A DNA stretch of 32,924 bases from an uncultured Chloroflexales bacterium (GTDB lineage: Bacteria > Chloroflexota > Chloroflexia > Chloroflexales > Chloroflexaceae): assembly GCA_937967405.1 (NCBI GenBank), contig CALCJV010000044.1, forward strand, positions 1 through 32,924, written 5' to 3'. How positions within the stretch are numbered: the stretch's first letter is position 1; each line of letters opens with the position of its first letter. Position numbers and translations under genes: made by a program. The notes beneath the pieces are model-generated. The model was not told where the DNA came from. It made no database searches and was given only the letters and a program-made list of their open reading frames with translations. Below are positions 14,550 through 22,782 of this stretch, in pieces.

Positions 14550-15881
14550 ATGAATATCCGGCTTTACATAGAAATCTTATGGCGACGCAAGTGGATTTTG
14601 ATTGTGCCGCCGCTCGTTGCAGTGATGGTTGCCTTTGTGCTGACGCGAGCGATCACACCGACCTACACCGCCGCCGCTACATTGCGCGTGGCCACCTCGC
14701 TCTCGCGCACGGTAGATTACGGTGAATACCTCTACAGCACGCGCCTCATGAATACGATTGCGACGATGATCCGCAGCCGCCAAGTCATTGAAGCAGTGAC
14801 GGCGGAGTTCGGTGCTAGCCCTACGGATGTGACAGTTAGTACCGATTTTCCAGCCAATACGGAACTTATGCGGATTGTCGTCGAGTCTGAAGATCGCGTG
14901 CTGGCCACCAATGTCGCCAATGCGCTCGCAGCCCAAGCCATAGATGCCTCGCGGGAGCTACGTCGGGCGAATGTCATGACCCTCTTTTCGCCGGCCACCC
15001 TGCCTGAAAGCCCGTCCAGCCCGAATCTGCTGATGAACCTTGTCCTAGCATGTATTGTGGGGGCCTTTGCTGGAGTTGGGATCGCTTTCTTCGTCGAGAA
15101 CCTCGACAATACCCTCCACTCGACCAGCCAAATCGAGGATGTGACCGGGCTAGCCTTGTTGGGTAAGATTCCGCCCGCCTCCAAGAAACAACGCTATGTG
15201 TGGGAGCACGAGTTGTCGCCGCCGAGTGAAGCCTTCCGGCGGCTCCGCACCCGAATCATCTCGGCCCATGAAGGGCACGACTGGAAAATCATTCTCGTCA
15301 CAAGCGCACAGCCCAGCGAAGGGAAATCTACCATCGTGAGTAACCTTGCGTTTGTCCTCGCCCAATCGCGCTATCAGGTGCTTGTCATTGATTGCGATCT
15401 GCGCCTGCCGCGTATCCACACCATCTTTGGGGTTGCCAATCAACGCGGCTTGAGTGATCTGTTGCGTGGCGACTGCGCCCCCGCCCAAGCGATCCAAAAG
15501 ACCCGCTACGACGGGGTGTGGGTGCTCCCAAGCGGCATCGCCACCGAGCATCCGGACATCCTCTTGAACTCGCCGCGCCTTGCGCCCCTATTGGCTCAGC
15601 TCGCCGAGCAAGTAGACTTTGTGTTGCTTGATACGGCGGCGTTCTTAGCCGTCAGCGATGCAGCGATCCTCGTCCCACATGCCGACAGTGTGGTGATGGT
15701 GGTGGCTCGGGCCCAAGCGCAGCAGGGCATGGTGCGCTCGACGTGCGAGCAGCTGGCTGGGCTGCATGCCAATGTGATCGGCGTGGTGGTGAATAAAGCG
15801 GAAGAGGACGGGACCGGGATATACGCCGACTACTATCGCAAAGCTCCGCTGGCTCTGTCGCGCCAATCGGGCAAAGCCTAA
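14550..15881 (+). CDS. Polysaccharide co-polymerase fused to bacterial tyrosine kinase (Wzz/CpsD-type)
   Basis: A 443-residue protein controlling chain length of the exported polysaccharide. Residues about 1-175 form the Wzz part: a first membrane helix near 17-35, an extracytoplasmic region and a second helix near 160-182. Residues about 215-430 form a BY-kinase domain. Its Walker A is SAQPSEGKST (K259, S260), followed by the second motif LVIDCDLRLPR and the Walker B-like VDFVLLDTAAF. The tail holds only a few tyrosines (YADYY), fewer than typical BY-kinases. The extracytoplasmic part is short compared with proteobacterial Wzc. The ATG at 14550 follows GGAG (14535-14538); the in-frame GTG at 14538 has no ribosome site. 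It is the first gene of the polysaccharide locus but has its own promoter and is followed by a terminator. Confidence 0.88.
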   Translation: MNIRLYIEILWRRKWILIVPPLVAVMVAFVLTRAITPTYTAAATLRVATSLSRTVDYGEYLYSTRLMNTIATMIRSRQVIEAVTAEFGASPTDVTVSTDFPANTELMRIVVESEDRVLATNVANALAAQAIDASRELRRANVMTLFSPATLPESPSSPNLLMNLVLACIVGAFAGVGIAFFVENLDNTLHSTSQIEDVTGLALLGKIPPASKKQRYVWEHELSPPSEAFRRLRTRIISAHEGHDWKIILVTSAQPSEGKSTIVSNLAFVLAQSRYQVLVIDCDLRLPRIHTIFGVANQRGLSDLLRGDCAPAQAIQKTRYDGVWVLPSGIATEHPDILLNSPRLAPLLAQLAEQVDFVLLDTAAFLAVSDAAILVPHADSVVMVVARAQAQQGMVRSTCEQLAGLHANVIGVVVNKAEEDGTGIYADYYRKAPLALSRQSGKA

Positions 15882-16058
15882 GCCGTGTCCACTCTTGGTC
15901 TACCCCCAGCAACTGGATGCTGTGATTGGGTGCACGCCCATCAAGCGGGACTCCGACTCCCATGTTTTAGCAGGGTTGATCATCCGAAGAAAGATGCAGA
16001 AACAGTGACGTTCGCGGTTTAAATAAAATTAAAACGGGCGAGTAAATCTCTCTCCTGC

Positions 16059-16140
16059 ACTCGGTATAGAAAAATACACCAAAACTCTACCGGTTTTGGG
16101 AGTTTTTTGCCAAAGGTATACTCAGAACATACCGAGTATA
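16059..16140. repeat. Cluster of related 7- to 9-bp inverted motifs upstream of the sugar transferase promoter
   Basis: ACTCGGTAT (16059-16067) is the exact reverse complement of ATACCGAGT (16129-16137). TATACTC (16117-16123) is the exact reverse complement of GAGTATA (16134-16140). The last repeat ends two bases before the -35 hexamer of the next promoter. This layout is typical of an activator or repressor site, but no cognate regulator is identified. Confidence 0.45.
16079..16108 (+). terminator. Intrinsic terminator ending the Wzz/kinase transcript
   Basis: CCAAAAC (16079-16085) pairs with GTTTTGG (16093-16099), followed by GAG and six T residues (16103-16108). An alternative, mutually exclusive stem pairs AAAACTC (16081-16087) with GAGTTTT (16100-16106). 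Either arrangement has the hairpin-plus-T-tract form of a rho-independent terminator. Confidence 0.65.
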
Positions 16141-16142
16141 TG

Positions 16143-16171
16143 TTGATCTCTGCTGAACATCATGATATGAT
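16143..16171 (+). promoter_or_regulatory. Predicted promoter of the sugar-1-phosphate transferase gene
   Basis: TTGATC (16143-16148), a 17-bp spacer and TATGAT (16166-16171), the latter extended by TGA (16163-16165). All three promoter elements are therefore present. Transcription would begin near 16178. Confidence 0.6.
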
Positions 16172-16305
16172 ACAAGCGAGATATGAAACTATCTGCTTTC
16201 AACATGCTACAAATGTACAGGTCTGCCTGCGAGGTGCAGTAAAGGCGTTGCTTATCCAGAAATGACGCAACGTGCGGCGATGAGCGCACAACTGAGAGAG
16301 GCATA

Positions 16306-17157
16306 ATGCAGCAAAGTGGAATACAACACACGACTATTTCGGCGATAGAACAAGTGGTTGAATCTTATAATGGTTGTGGAGAGGATGTTATGATCGGTGA
16401 AGTTATTCAGGAAGATAACGTTCGCGTTCCATTTATTACTCGTGAAGATGGGCATGTTTCCATCATTACGGGGGATGCCGATCTTGCAGAAACGCTTGCA
16501 TACATTACTAAGCGTGTTTTTGATGTCATCGTGGCAAGCATTCTCCTTGTTGTGCTTGCTCCAATTATGCTCTTGATCGCTGTCCTTATTGTAAAAGATT
16601 CACCCGGCTCAGCCTTCTTTGTCCAGTGCCGGGTTGGTTCCCGCCGCCGTATACGTGATGGTAAAGTCGTGTGGGAAGTGGAGACGTTCCCCTGCTACAA
16701 GTTCCGCACGATGGTTGCGGATGCTGATCAGAAGCTGCATCAAGAGCATATCAAGAAATTCATTGCAGGCGAGCTGGCAGCTGAGGAGCAGCATGATCCC
16801 GCCCGCTTCAAGCTCCGCAGCGATCCGCGCATTACGCGGATTGGCCACATCCTTCGCAAAACCAGCCTCGACGAGCTGCCTCAATTGCTCAACGTCCTAC
16901 GCGGCGAGATGAGCTTGATTGGACCCCGCCCCGTGCCAACCTACGAGGTGGCCATGTACGATCTGTGGCACTACGAACGATTGGCCGCTCTACCCGGAAT
17001 CTCTGGGCTATGGCAAGTGAAGGGGCGTTCACAGGTCTCGTTTGAAGAGATGATGCTGCTTGATATTGAATATGTGCGTAGCCAGTCGCTGATGTTCGAC
17101 ATCAAGATTATGCTGATGACGGTACTGGTTGTTGTGCTGGGGCGTGGCGCACGCTAG
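16306..17157 (+). CDS. Sugar-1-phosphate transferase (polyprenyl phosphate glycosyl-1-phosphate transferase)
   Basis: This enzyme starts repeat-unit synthesis by moving a sugar-1-phosphate from a nucleotide sugar to undecaprenyl phosphate on the inner membrane face. The protein has 283 residues. About 67 polar residues precede a single re-entrant hydrophobic helix (about 70-96, KRVFDVIVASILL on). The catalytic domain has FPCYKFRTM, the catalytic dyad D189-E190 in KTSLDELPQLLN, GEMSLIGPRPV and PGISGLWQVKGRS. It is the short monotopic form, lacking the four-helix N-terminal part of WbaP/WcaJ. The polar N-terminal extension is longer than in PglC-like enzymes. The first 250 bp are clearly AT-richer than the rest. 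AGAGG precedes the ATG. It is probably monocistronic, between its own promoter and the terminator at 17224-17263. The sugar transferred cannot be read from sequence. Confidence 0.9.
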   Translation: MQQSGIQHTTISAIEQVVESYNGCGEDVMIGEVIQEDNVRVPFITREDGHVSIITGDADLAETLAYITKRVFDVIVASILLVVLAPIMLLIAVLIVKDSPGSAFFVQCRVGSRRRIRDGKVVWEVETFPCYKFRTMVADADQKLHQEHIKKFIAGELAAEEQHDPARFKLRSDPRITRIGHILRKTSLDELPQLLNVLRGEMSLIGPRPVPTYEVAMYDLWHYERLAALPGISGLWQVKGRSQVSFEEMMLLDIEYVRSQSLMFDIKIMLMTVLVVVLGRGAR

Positions 17158-17223
17158 CAATTCACAAACAGCACGGTTTCGGTTCGTATCTCCTACTAAT
17201 TCCTTGTCCTTGTTTCACGTCGC

Positions 17224-17263
17224 AGCAGACCAGTTTATCCTGATAAGAACTGGGCTGCTTTTT
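17224..17263 (+). terminator. Intrinsic terminator after the sugar transferase gene
   Basis: AGCAG and CCAGT (17224-17228, 17230-17234) pair with ACTGG and CTGCT (17049+200 notation avoided: 17249-17253, 17255-17259). An inner TTATC/GATAA stem extends the hairpin. It is followed by TTTT, A, TT. This is a textbook rho-independent terminator about 65 bp after the stop codon. Confidence 0.85.
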
Positions 17264-17301
17264 ATTGCACGGCAATTTGTCGGATGAGTTGGAATGTGGC
17301 A

Positions 17302-17310
17302 TGATATAAG
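17302..17310 (+). promoter_or_regulatory. Extended -10 promoter element of the main polysaccharide operon
   Basis: TGATATAAG is an extended -10 (TGA plus TATAAG at 17305-17310) lying between the terminator at 17224-17263 and the first gene of the long operon. No good -35 is present at 16-18 bp. A transcript would start near 17317, about 74 nt before the ATG. Confidence 0.42.
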
Positions 17311-17390
17311 CGGCGAATGCGCGGCTTGCGCTATCGGGCAGCGCAAAGTGATGCTCATGGTTGGGTGACTAATCCGGAGGAGGTGAAGGC

Positions 17391-18410
17391 ATGAGTGAAA
17401 AACCGACGCTGGGGATTGGGATCTGTGGTTGTGGCTACTGGGGCATGAACTATGTCCGCATCTTTTCGGAACTGCCCGACACCGAAGTCGTTGCTGTCTG
17501 TGATCAAGACCCAGCCCGCTTGCAGGCAGTCCAGCAACGGTTTCCCACTGTTAAGCTCTGTACCAATATGGATGAGCTACTCCAAATGGATGTGATCCGT
17601 GCGGTCGTGATCAGCACCCAAGCCAGTGCCCATGCTCAGGTTGCCGAGCAAAGCCTCAAAGCAGGCCGCCACCTGTTGGTGGAGAAGCCGATCACCACAA
17701 CGGCCGAGGATGCCCGCTCCTTGATGCAGCTGGCCAAACAGGAAAACTTGACCTTGATGGTGGGACATACGTTTCTGTATAATGCTGGCGTGCGGAAGGT
17801 GAAAGAGTACCTTGATCAAACCGAGCGCATCTATTACATGTATGCTCGCCGCACGAATCTGGGCCCGATCCGGCGTGATGTGAATGCGCTGTGGGACCTT
17901 GCCCCGCACGATGTTTCGATCTTCAATTTCTTTATGGGCACTAGCCCAGCATGGGTCAGTGCAGTTGGAGCCAATGTCTTGCAAAATGATCGGGCGGATG
18001 TGGGCTTTGTCGCACTGGGCTACCCCGATGGTGTGATTGGGCATATCCACGTGAGCTGGGCTGATCCGAACAAGGTGCGTGAAGTGGTGGTAGTGAGTAG
18101 TGATCGCCGGATCGTCTTCAATGATGTGAACCCGCAGGAGATGGTGCGTATTTTTGAGAAGGGCGTAACAGTCAAAGATCAGGCAGAAAGCTACGGCGAG
18201 CATACCTTGCTGATGCGCGATGGTGATATTATCAGTCCGCGCATTGAGCCAAGTGAACCATTGAAGAACCAGTGTAAACATTTCGTTGAATGTGTGATGA
18301 CGGGTAGGCATCCGCTAACTGATGCCCAAGCTGGGCTAGATGTAGTGCGGGTGATGCAGGCTATTGATCGTTCACTAGAACAGCACGGCGCACCCGTTGC
18401 GCTGGATTAA
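17391..18410 (+). CDS. Gfo/Idh/MocA family nucleotide-sugar dehydrogenase
   Basis: A 339-residue NAD(P)-dependent oxidoreductase. The Rossmann motif GICGCGYWGMN is near the N-terminus, VVISTQASAHAQVAEQSLKAG follows, and the family signature E98-K99-P100 is intact (LLVEKPI). The second half is the alpha/beta substrate domain with WDLAPHDVSI, a typical catalytic Asp/His region. Members paired with a DegT-type aminotransferase, such as WlbA/WbpB, oxidise C3 of a UDP-N-acetyl-hexuronate. The next gene is such an aminotransferase, so the pair likely makes a 3-amino sugar; the exact substrate is inferred. GGAGGAGG lies just before the ATG. It is the first gene of the long operon. Confidence 0.87.
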   Translation: MSEKPTLGIGICGCGYWGMNYVRIFSELPDTEVVAVCDQDPARLQAVQQRFPTVKLCTNMDELLQMDVIRAVVISTQASAHAQVAEQSLKAGRHLLVEKPITTTAEDARSLMQLAKQENLTLMVGHTFLYNAGVRKVKEYLDQTERIYYMYARRTNLGPIRRDVNALWDLAPHDVSIFNFFMGTSPAWVSAVGANVLQNDRADVGFVALGYPDGVIGHIHVSWADPNKVREVVVVSSDRRIVFNDVNPQEMVRIFEKGVTVKDQAESYGEHTLLMRDGDIISPRIEPSEPLKNQCKHFVECVMTGRHPLTDAQAGLDVVRVMQAIDRSLEQHGAPVALD

Positions 18411-18474
18411 GCGCAAGCTCGGTAGCATGGCGGATACCATATCAAAGCGCACAGTTATGGGTGTTGCTGCAAGG

Positions 18475-18490
18475 CGGGGGCTGGCCCCCG
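18475..18490 (+). other. GC-rich hairpin just upstream of the aminotransferase ribosome site
   Basis: CGGGGG (18475-18480) pairs with CCCCCG (18485-18490) around a CTGG loop. It lies five bases before AAGGAG of the next gene, in a 99-bp gap. With no T-tract it is more likely a translation or stability element than a terminator. Confidence 0.3.
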
Positions 18491-18509
18491 ACAATAAGGA
18501 GCATAAGCA

Positions 18510-19634
18510 ATGACCACGAGTCCAATTACCCAGATCCCGTTTGTGGATCTTGCGGCGCAGCACGCCCCAATTGCGGCTGAGCTAGAGGCGGTCTTCCGGG
18601 CCAGTATCACCAGAACCGATTTCATCTTGGGCAAAGCGGTGAGCCAATTTGAGGAAGCCTTTGCGGCCTATTGCGAGGCTCCCTATGCGGTCGGGATTGA
18701 CAATGGTACGGCAGCTTTGGAAATGTTGCTGCGAGCTTATGATATTGGCCCCGGCGATGAAGTTATCACCGTAGCGAATACGTTCATTGCCACCGTGCTG
18801 GCCATTTCGAGTGTGGGCGCAACGCCGGTGCTGGTGGATATTGATCCGGTTTCGTACAACATGGATCCAACCAAGCTCGAAGCGGCGATTACCGAACGCA
18901 CACGCGGAATTGTGGCCGTGCATCTGTATGGGCAGCCCGCCGATATGGACCCCATTCTGGAGATTGGGCGCAAGCACAAGCTGCTTGTGATGGAAGATGC
19001 GGCCCAAGCCCATGGCGCATATTACAAGGGCAAACGCTGTGGCTCGCTGGGTGATGGGGCGGCATTTAGCTTCTATCCGGCCAAGAATCTGGGGGCGTGT
19101 GGCGATGGCGGGGCGGTGGTGGTGAAGGATGCTGCGATTGCCGAGCGGATCAAGATGCTCCGCAACTATGGTCAGCGCGAGAAGTATCACCACGTGACGC
19201 TTGGCTTCAATCACCGCTTGGATACCTTGCAGGCCGGCATTCTCAATGTCAAGTTGCGCCATCTCGATGCATGGAATGCGGCCCGCTCTCACCACGCCCA
19301 CCATTACAATCGCCTGTTTGCCGCTATGCCCGGCATCGTTGCGCCTACCGAAATGGGCTACGCCCAAGCGGTGTGGCATCTCTATGTTGTGCGCGTGGCA
19401 GATCGGGATGGCCTCCGTGCCTATCTCCAAGAGCACAATATCGGCACGGGCATCCACTACCCGATCCCGTGCCACCTGCAAGAAGCCTATACCTATCTCG
19501 GCTATCCACGCGGCAGTTTCCCCGTGACGGAAGCCTACGCCGAACAGATCGTATCCTTGCCGATGTACGCTGAAATGACCGACGATATGGTTGAGCATGT
19601 CGTCGAACATGTCCACCGCTTTATCAGCCAGTAA
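18510..19634 (+). CDS. DegT/DnrJ/EryC1/StrS family sugar aminotransferase
   Basis: A 374-residue PLP enzyme that transfers an amino group to a keto-sugar nucleotide. It has IPFVDLAAQHAPI at the N-terminus, GIDNGTAALEMLLRA, the PGDEVITVANTFIATVLAI segment, the EDAAQAHGAYYKGK aspartate region and the PLP lysine K192 in SFYPAKNLGACGDGG. The C-terminus has GIHYPIPCHLQEAY. It closely follows the WlbC/WbpE/FdtB pattern and pairs with the upstream dehydrogenase to form a 3-amino or related sugar. An AAGGAG precedes the ATG. No matching N-acetyltransferase is in the window, so further modification would need genes elsewhere or a different end product. Confidence 0.92.
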   Translation: MTTSPITQIPFVDLAAQHAPIAAELEAVFRASITRTDFILGKAVSQFEEAFAAYCEAPYAVGIDNGTAALEMLLRAYDIGPGDEVITVANTFIATVLAISSVGATPVLVDIDPVSYNMDPTKLEAAITERTRGIVAVHLYGQPADMDPILEIGRKHKLLVMEDAAQAHGAYYKGKRCGSLGDGAAFSFYPAKNLGACGDGGAVVVKDAAIAERIKMLRNYGQREKYHHVTLGFNHRLDTLQAGILNVKLRHLDAWNAARSHHAHHYNRLFAAMPGIVAPTEMGYAQAVWHLYVVRVADRDGLRAYLQEHNIGTGIHYPIPCHLQEAYTYLGYPRGSFPVTEAYAEQIVSLPMYAEMTDDMVEHVVEHVHRFISQ

Positions 19635-19719
19635 GCGGTTCTCGCCGAACGCACGCGGGGTACACAGCTAACCGACACCGCGGATGCTGGGGGCATCGGC
19701 GGTCACCATAGGGAACACG

Positions 19720-21294
19720 ATGACACTCTGGCACAACCTGAGCCAGATCCGCTCAGCCCCGTCGCTGTTGCGGATTGACAACTTGATCCATCGCTATATC
19801 ACCTACCAACTCTTCGCGCCAACCCGCATCGGGCTTGCCGTGCGGCTGCTGGGCACCGTGCTGATCGGGTTGGTGATTGGCGTGGGGGTGACGGTTGCGG
19901 GGGATATGTCCTCCAAAAACCGCATGATGGTGCTGTTGCTCATGCTGCTCCCCTTTGCAATGATGCTGGTCAACAATTTGCGGCTGGTAATGCTGGCGAT
20001 TATTCCCTTCGAGACCGCGATTCCGGTTGATACCTACCTCAACTACCGCCACGATATGGCCGTCTACAGTGCGATTAGCGGCTTCAATATCTCCATCTCG
20101 GCAATCATTCTGGTTGGATTATACTTCTTCTGGATCACGCAGCTGCTCTCGCAGCGCGGCGAGTTGGCCCATCTCTTCCCGCGAGTCAGCCTACCCCATC
20201 TGGGCTATTTCCTTGCCACCCTTCTATCTATGCGGGTGGCCACTGATCCGAGTATGACGTTGAACGAAGTGATCATCATTTTCTACGCGCTCCTGCTGCT
20301 GACCTACATCATCAGTACCTTTAGCCGCCAAGAAGAGTTGCAGTTTATGATGATCGTTGCCTGTGCCGTGCTGGTGTTACAAGGCTTGCTCATGATCGCC
20401 GTGTTTGTGCTCCGGAATGACATCCGCGTCGGTCCGCTCTTTGTGCGCTTCGATAGCCACACGGGCCGTGTGGGCGGTACGCTTGGCTCGCCCAACGGAG
20501 CCGCAAGCTATCTGCTGTTGATGCTGCCGATCACCGTCGTGGGGATGGCGATGTTCCAGCAGCTGCGCTTGAAACAACTCTCCGCAGCCGCTTTTGTGCT
20601 GGGGGTGATAGGGTTGTTCCTGACCCAATCGCGGGGCGGCTTGATCGGCTTCACGATCTCGATGGTGATCCTAAGCCTGATGGCAGCGGCGCGGGGCTGG
20701 ATGAAGCTCAAGTGGCCGCTCATGATCGCCTATGTTGGCATGATTCCGTTGGTGATGCTGGCCCCAATCCTGTTTGCTCGCTTTATGCGAGATGACGGCG
20801 GCTCAGCTGAATCGCGGGGGCCCCTTGCCGAGATTGCGATGCGGATGATTGCAGATCACTGGGTTTTTGGCGTAGGCGCGAATAACTTTGCAATTGTGAA
20901 AGACTATTACATTACACCGGAATTTGCCAATGCGTGGCTCTCCACCGTCCACAATCACTTCCTGCGCGTCTGGGCCGAGATGGGGATTATTGGCTTGGCC
21001 GCCTACTTGGTTATGATTATCTCGACGCTCTGCATCGGCTTGCGCTGTTGGGAGATGCACGGGATTGATCCGTTGATGGGGATGCTGGCCATTGCCCTCA
21101 GTGCGGGTATTCTTGGGCTTCAGTTTCAGTTAGCCTTTGAGCTGTTCAATGCACGTACACAGGTGCACACGCTGTGGTTTACTTCCGCTCTCGTCATTGC
21201 GTCCTACACCATCGCCCGCCGCGAACGGCGGGCTTTACGGGCGGCCCAACTAAGCCTATCGCTTGCCCCACGGGCAGCTGAGCAACGCCGATGA
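19720..21294 (+). CDS. Wzy-like O-antigen polymerase/ligase family membrane protein
   Basis: A 524-residue polytopic protein with about eleven to thirteen hydrophobic segments. The diagnostic O-antigen ligase/polymerase stretch is present: GTLGSPNGAASYLLLMLP, then FLTQSRGGLIGF, and a periplasmic loop with VFGVGANNF and TVHNHFLRVWAEMGIIGL. In the Wzy pathway it joins lipid-linked repeat units on the outer membrane face of the cytoplasmic membrane. A WaaL-type ligase has the same motifs, but the neighbouring Wzx flippase and Wzz protein favour polymerase. The ATG at 19720 follows GGGAA; the in-frame ATG at 19684 lacks a ribosome site. Its TGA overlaps the start of the flippase gene. Confidence 0.85.
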   Translation: MTLWHNLSQIRSAPSLLRIDNLIHRYITYQLFAPTRIGLAVRLLGTVLIGLVIGVGVTVAGDMSSKNRMMVLLLMLLPFAMMLVNNLRLVMLAIIPFETAIPVDTYLNYRHDMAVYSAISGFNISISAIILVGLYFFWITQLLSQRGELAHLFPRVSLPHLGYFLATLLSMRVATDPSMTLNEVIIIFYALLLLTYIISTFSRQEELQFMMIVACAVLVLQGLLMIAVFVLRNDIRVGPLFVRFDSHTGRVGGTLGSPNGAASYLLLMLPITVVGMAMFQQLRLKQLSAAAFVLGVIGLFLTQSRGGLIGFTISMVILSLMAAARGWMKLKWPLMIAYVGMIPLVMLAPILFARFMRDDGGSAESRGPLAEIAMRMIADHWVFGVGANNFAIVKDYYITPEFANAWLSTVHNHFLRVWAEMGIIGLAAYLVMIISTLCIGLRCWEMHGIDPLMGMLAIALSAGILGLQFQLAFELFNARTQVHTLWFTSALVIASYTIARRERRALRAAQLSLSLAPRAAEQRR

Positions 21295-22763
21295 GAAAAC
21301 TTGCCACCAACATGGTCGCGCTGCTCACGAGCGACGTGCTCAATCGAACGACAACGTTCCTCGTCTATGCCCTCGTTGCGCGCTATCTCGGCGACTTCGG
21401 CTTTGGGCAAATGTCGCTTGCGTTGCTGTTACTCTATACCTTCTATGTCTTTGCTGGGCTAGGCTTACGCATCTACATCACCCGCGAAGTGGCCCGCGAT
21501 CTCAGCCTCACCAGCCGCTATCTGGTGAATGGCAGCATCTTGGTCTGCTTGGCGGCCCTGTTGTCGCTGGCTGTGCTGGGGTTGTTTGTCGTGCTGATGG
21601 GCTACATCCCTAGCACCGCACTACTAATTATGGTGGTGGGGCTGGCGATTGTGCCGTATGCACTCTCCTCTGTCAACGAGGCGATCTTTCAGGCATGGGA
21701 GCAGATGCACCTGATCGCGTATGCCAACATCCCGCACAATATCGTGAAGGTGGGGGCCACCTTCGCTCTGCTTGCAGCAGGCTACGGTACGCTCGAAGTA
21801 GGCATCGTTCTGGTGGTGAGCTACATGCTCACGCTTGGCTTGGCGTGGTGGTTCACTCTGCGGATGATTGGGCCCGCAGGCATCCAATGGCACGTAGACC
21901 TGCCCTTTATGCGGACGACGCTGATCAATGTCCTGCCCTTCTTGGGCTTGGAGAGTGTGATTGCGATTTGGACGAGCTTGAACGCGCTGCTACTCTCGCG
22001 CTTCGGCAACGAAATTGATGTGGGCTACTACAATGCCGCTATGCAAATTCTTGTGCCGATCAACCTTGTGTTGTACAGCATCGTGATGAGTATCTTTCCG
22101 CGTATGGTGCGCGAATTCGATCAGCACTCCAGTGATCTGCAACGGATCTACGAAGATTTGATCGAGTTCCTCCTGATGATCACCTTGCCGTCTGTTGTGG
22201 GTTTAATGCTGCTCGCTGAGCCAATCCTGCTGCTGCTGTATGGCAATGACAGCTTCGCCAATGCCACCGTCGTCTTGCAGATTGTGGCGTGGAGCCTCGT
22301 GCCGCTTGCGCTCAATCGCGCTCTAGGGCAGGTGCTGCTGGCAACCATGCAGGAGCGCGTCACGTTACGGATTGTGGTGATCAACACGGTTATCAGCTTA
22401 ATCTTGGGGCTAATCCTGATCAACCTCTATGGCGTGGTGGGCGCAGCGATTGCAACGCTGGTGACGCGCCTGATCAACCTCGCCCAGCAATACCGGCCTG
22501 TCTCGCACGTGCTTGGCTCGGTAGGTCTCCTTAAAAGGAGTTGGAAAGCGGCCCTAGCCAGTGCAGGGATGGGGCTGGTGCTTGCTTTGGTCGCCGATTG
22601 GCTAGGCTTGTGGCTCTCGATTCTTGCCGGAGCAGGAATCTATGCTACCCTGTTGAGCCTGATTATGCTCTGGTCATACGGGGGCATCAAAGGGATCCAG
22701 ACCCACTATCACTATTTACAAAAACGCGGGATCACGTCGGCTCCGTCAGGACAGACGCTTTAG
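21291..22763 (+). CDS. Wzx-type polysaccharide flippase
   Basis: A 490-residue protein with about twelve to fourteen membrane segments matching the polysaccharide transport (MATE-like) family. It opens with a TSDVLNRTTTFLVYALVARYLG segment split by a short loop, the family's first-helix pattern, and continues with ITREVARD. Such proteins flip undecaprenyl-linked repeat units to the periplasmic face. It overlaps the polymerase gene by four bases (ATGA), indicating coupled translation and shared pathway. Function is well supported as a family; the transported oligosaccharide is unknown. Confidence 0.9.
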   Translation: MRKLATNMVALLTSDVLNRTTTFLVYALVARYLGDFGFGQMSLALLLLYTFYVFAGLGLRIYITREVARDLSLTSRYLVNGSILVCLAALLSLAVLGLFVVLMGYIPSTALLIMVVGLAIVPYALSSVNEAIFQAWEQMHLIAYANIPHNIVKVGATFALLAAGYGTLEVGIVLVVSYMLTLGLAWWFTLRMIGPAGIQWHVDLPFMRTTLINVLPFLGLESVIAIWTSLNALLLSRFGNEIDVGYYNAAMQILVPINLVLYSIVMSIFPRMVREFDQHSSDLQRIYEDLIEFLLMITLPSVVGLMLLAEPILLLLYGNDSFANATVVLQIVAWSLVPLALNRALGQVLLATMQERVTLRIVVINTVISLILGLILINLYGVVGAAIATLVTRLINLAQQYRPVSHVLGSVGLLKRSWKAALASAGMGLVLALVADWLGLWLSILAGAGIYATLLSLIMLWSYGGIKGIQTHYHYLQKRGITSAPSGQTL

Positions 22764-22782
22764 TGGCAGAAAGGAACCGCAT

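Larger units (their letters stand above)
15882..16305. other. AT-rich intergenic region with terminator, repeats and promoter
   Basis: This 424-bp gap carries no credible gene. In order it holds about 130 bp of normal composition, then an AT-rich block from about 16015. The block contains a 9-bp inverted motif (16059-16067), an intrinsic terminator (16079-16108), an inverted repeat (16117-16140), a promoter (16143-16171) and a leader of about 128 nt. Its composition contrasts with neighbouring genes. Confidence 0.7.

Noticed and set aside
18582..19616. 344-residue leftward frame antisense to the DegT aminotransferase
   Set aside because: The rightward gene has all catalytic motifs and a ribosome site; the antisense product is low in recognisable structure.
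22527..22540. Palindrome CTCCTTAAAAGGAG with an internal AAGGAG
   Set aside because: It lies inside the flippase coding region and no start codon with a sensible gene follows, so it is probably incidental.
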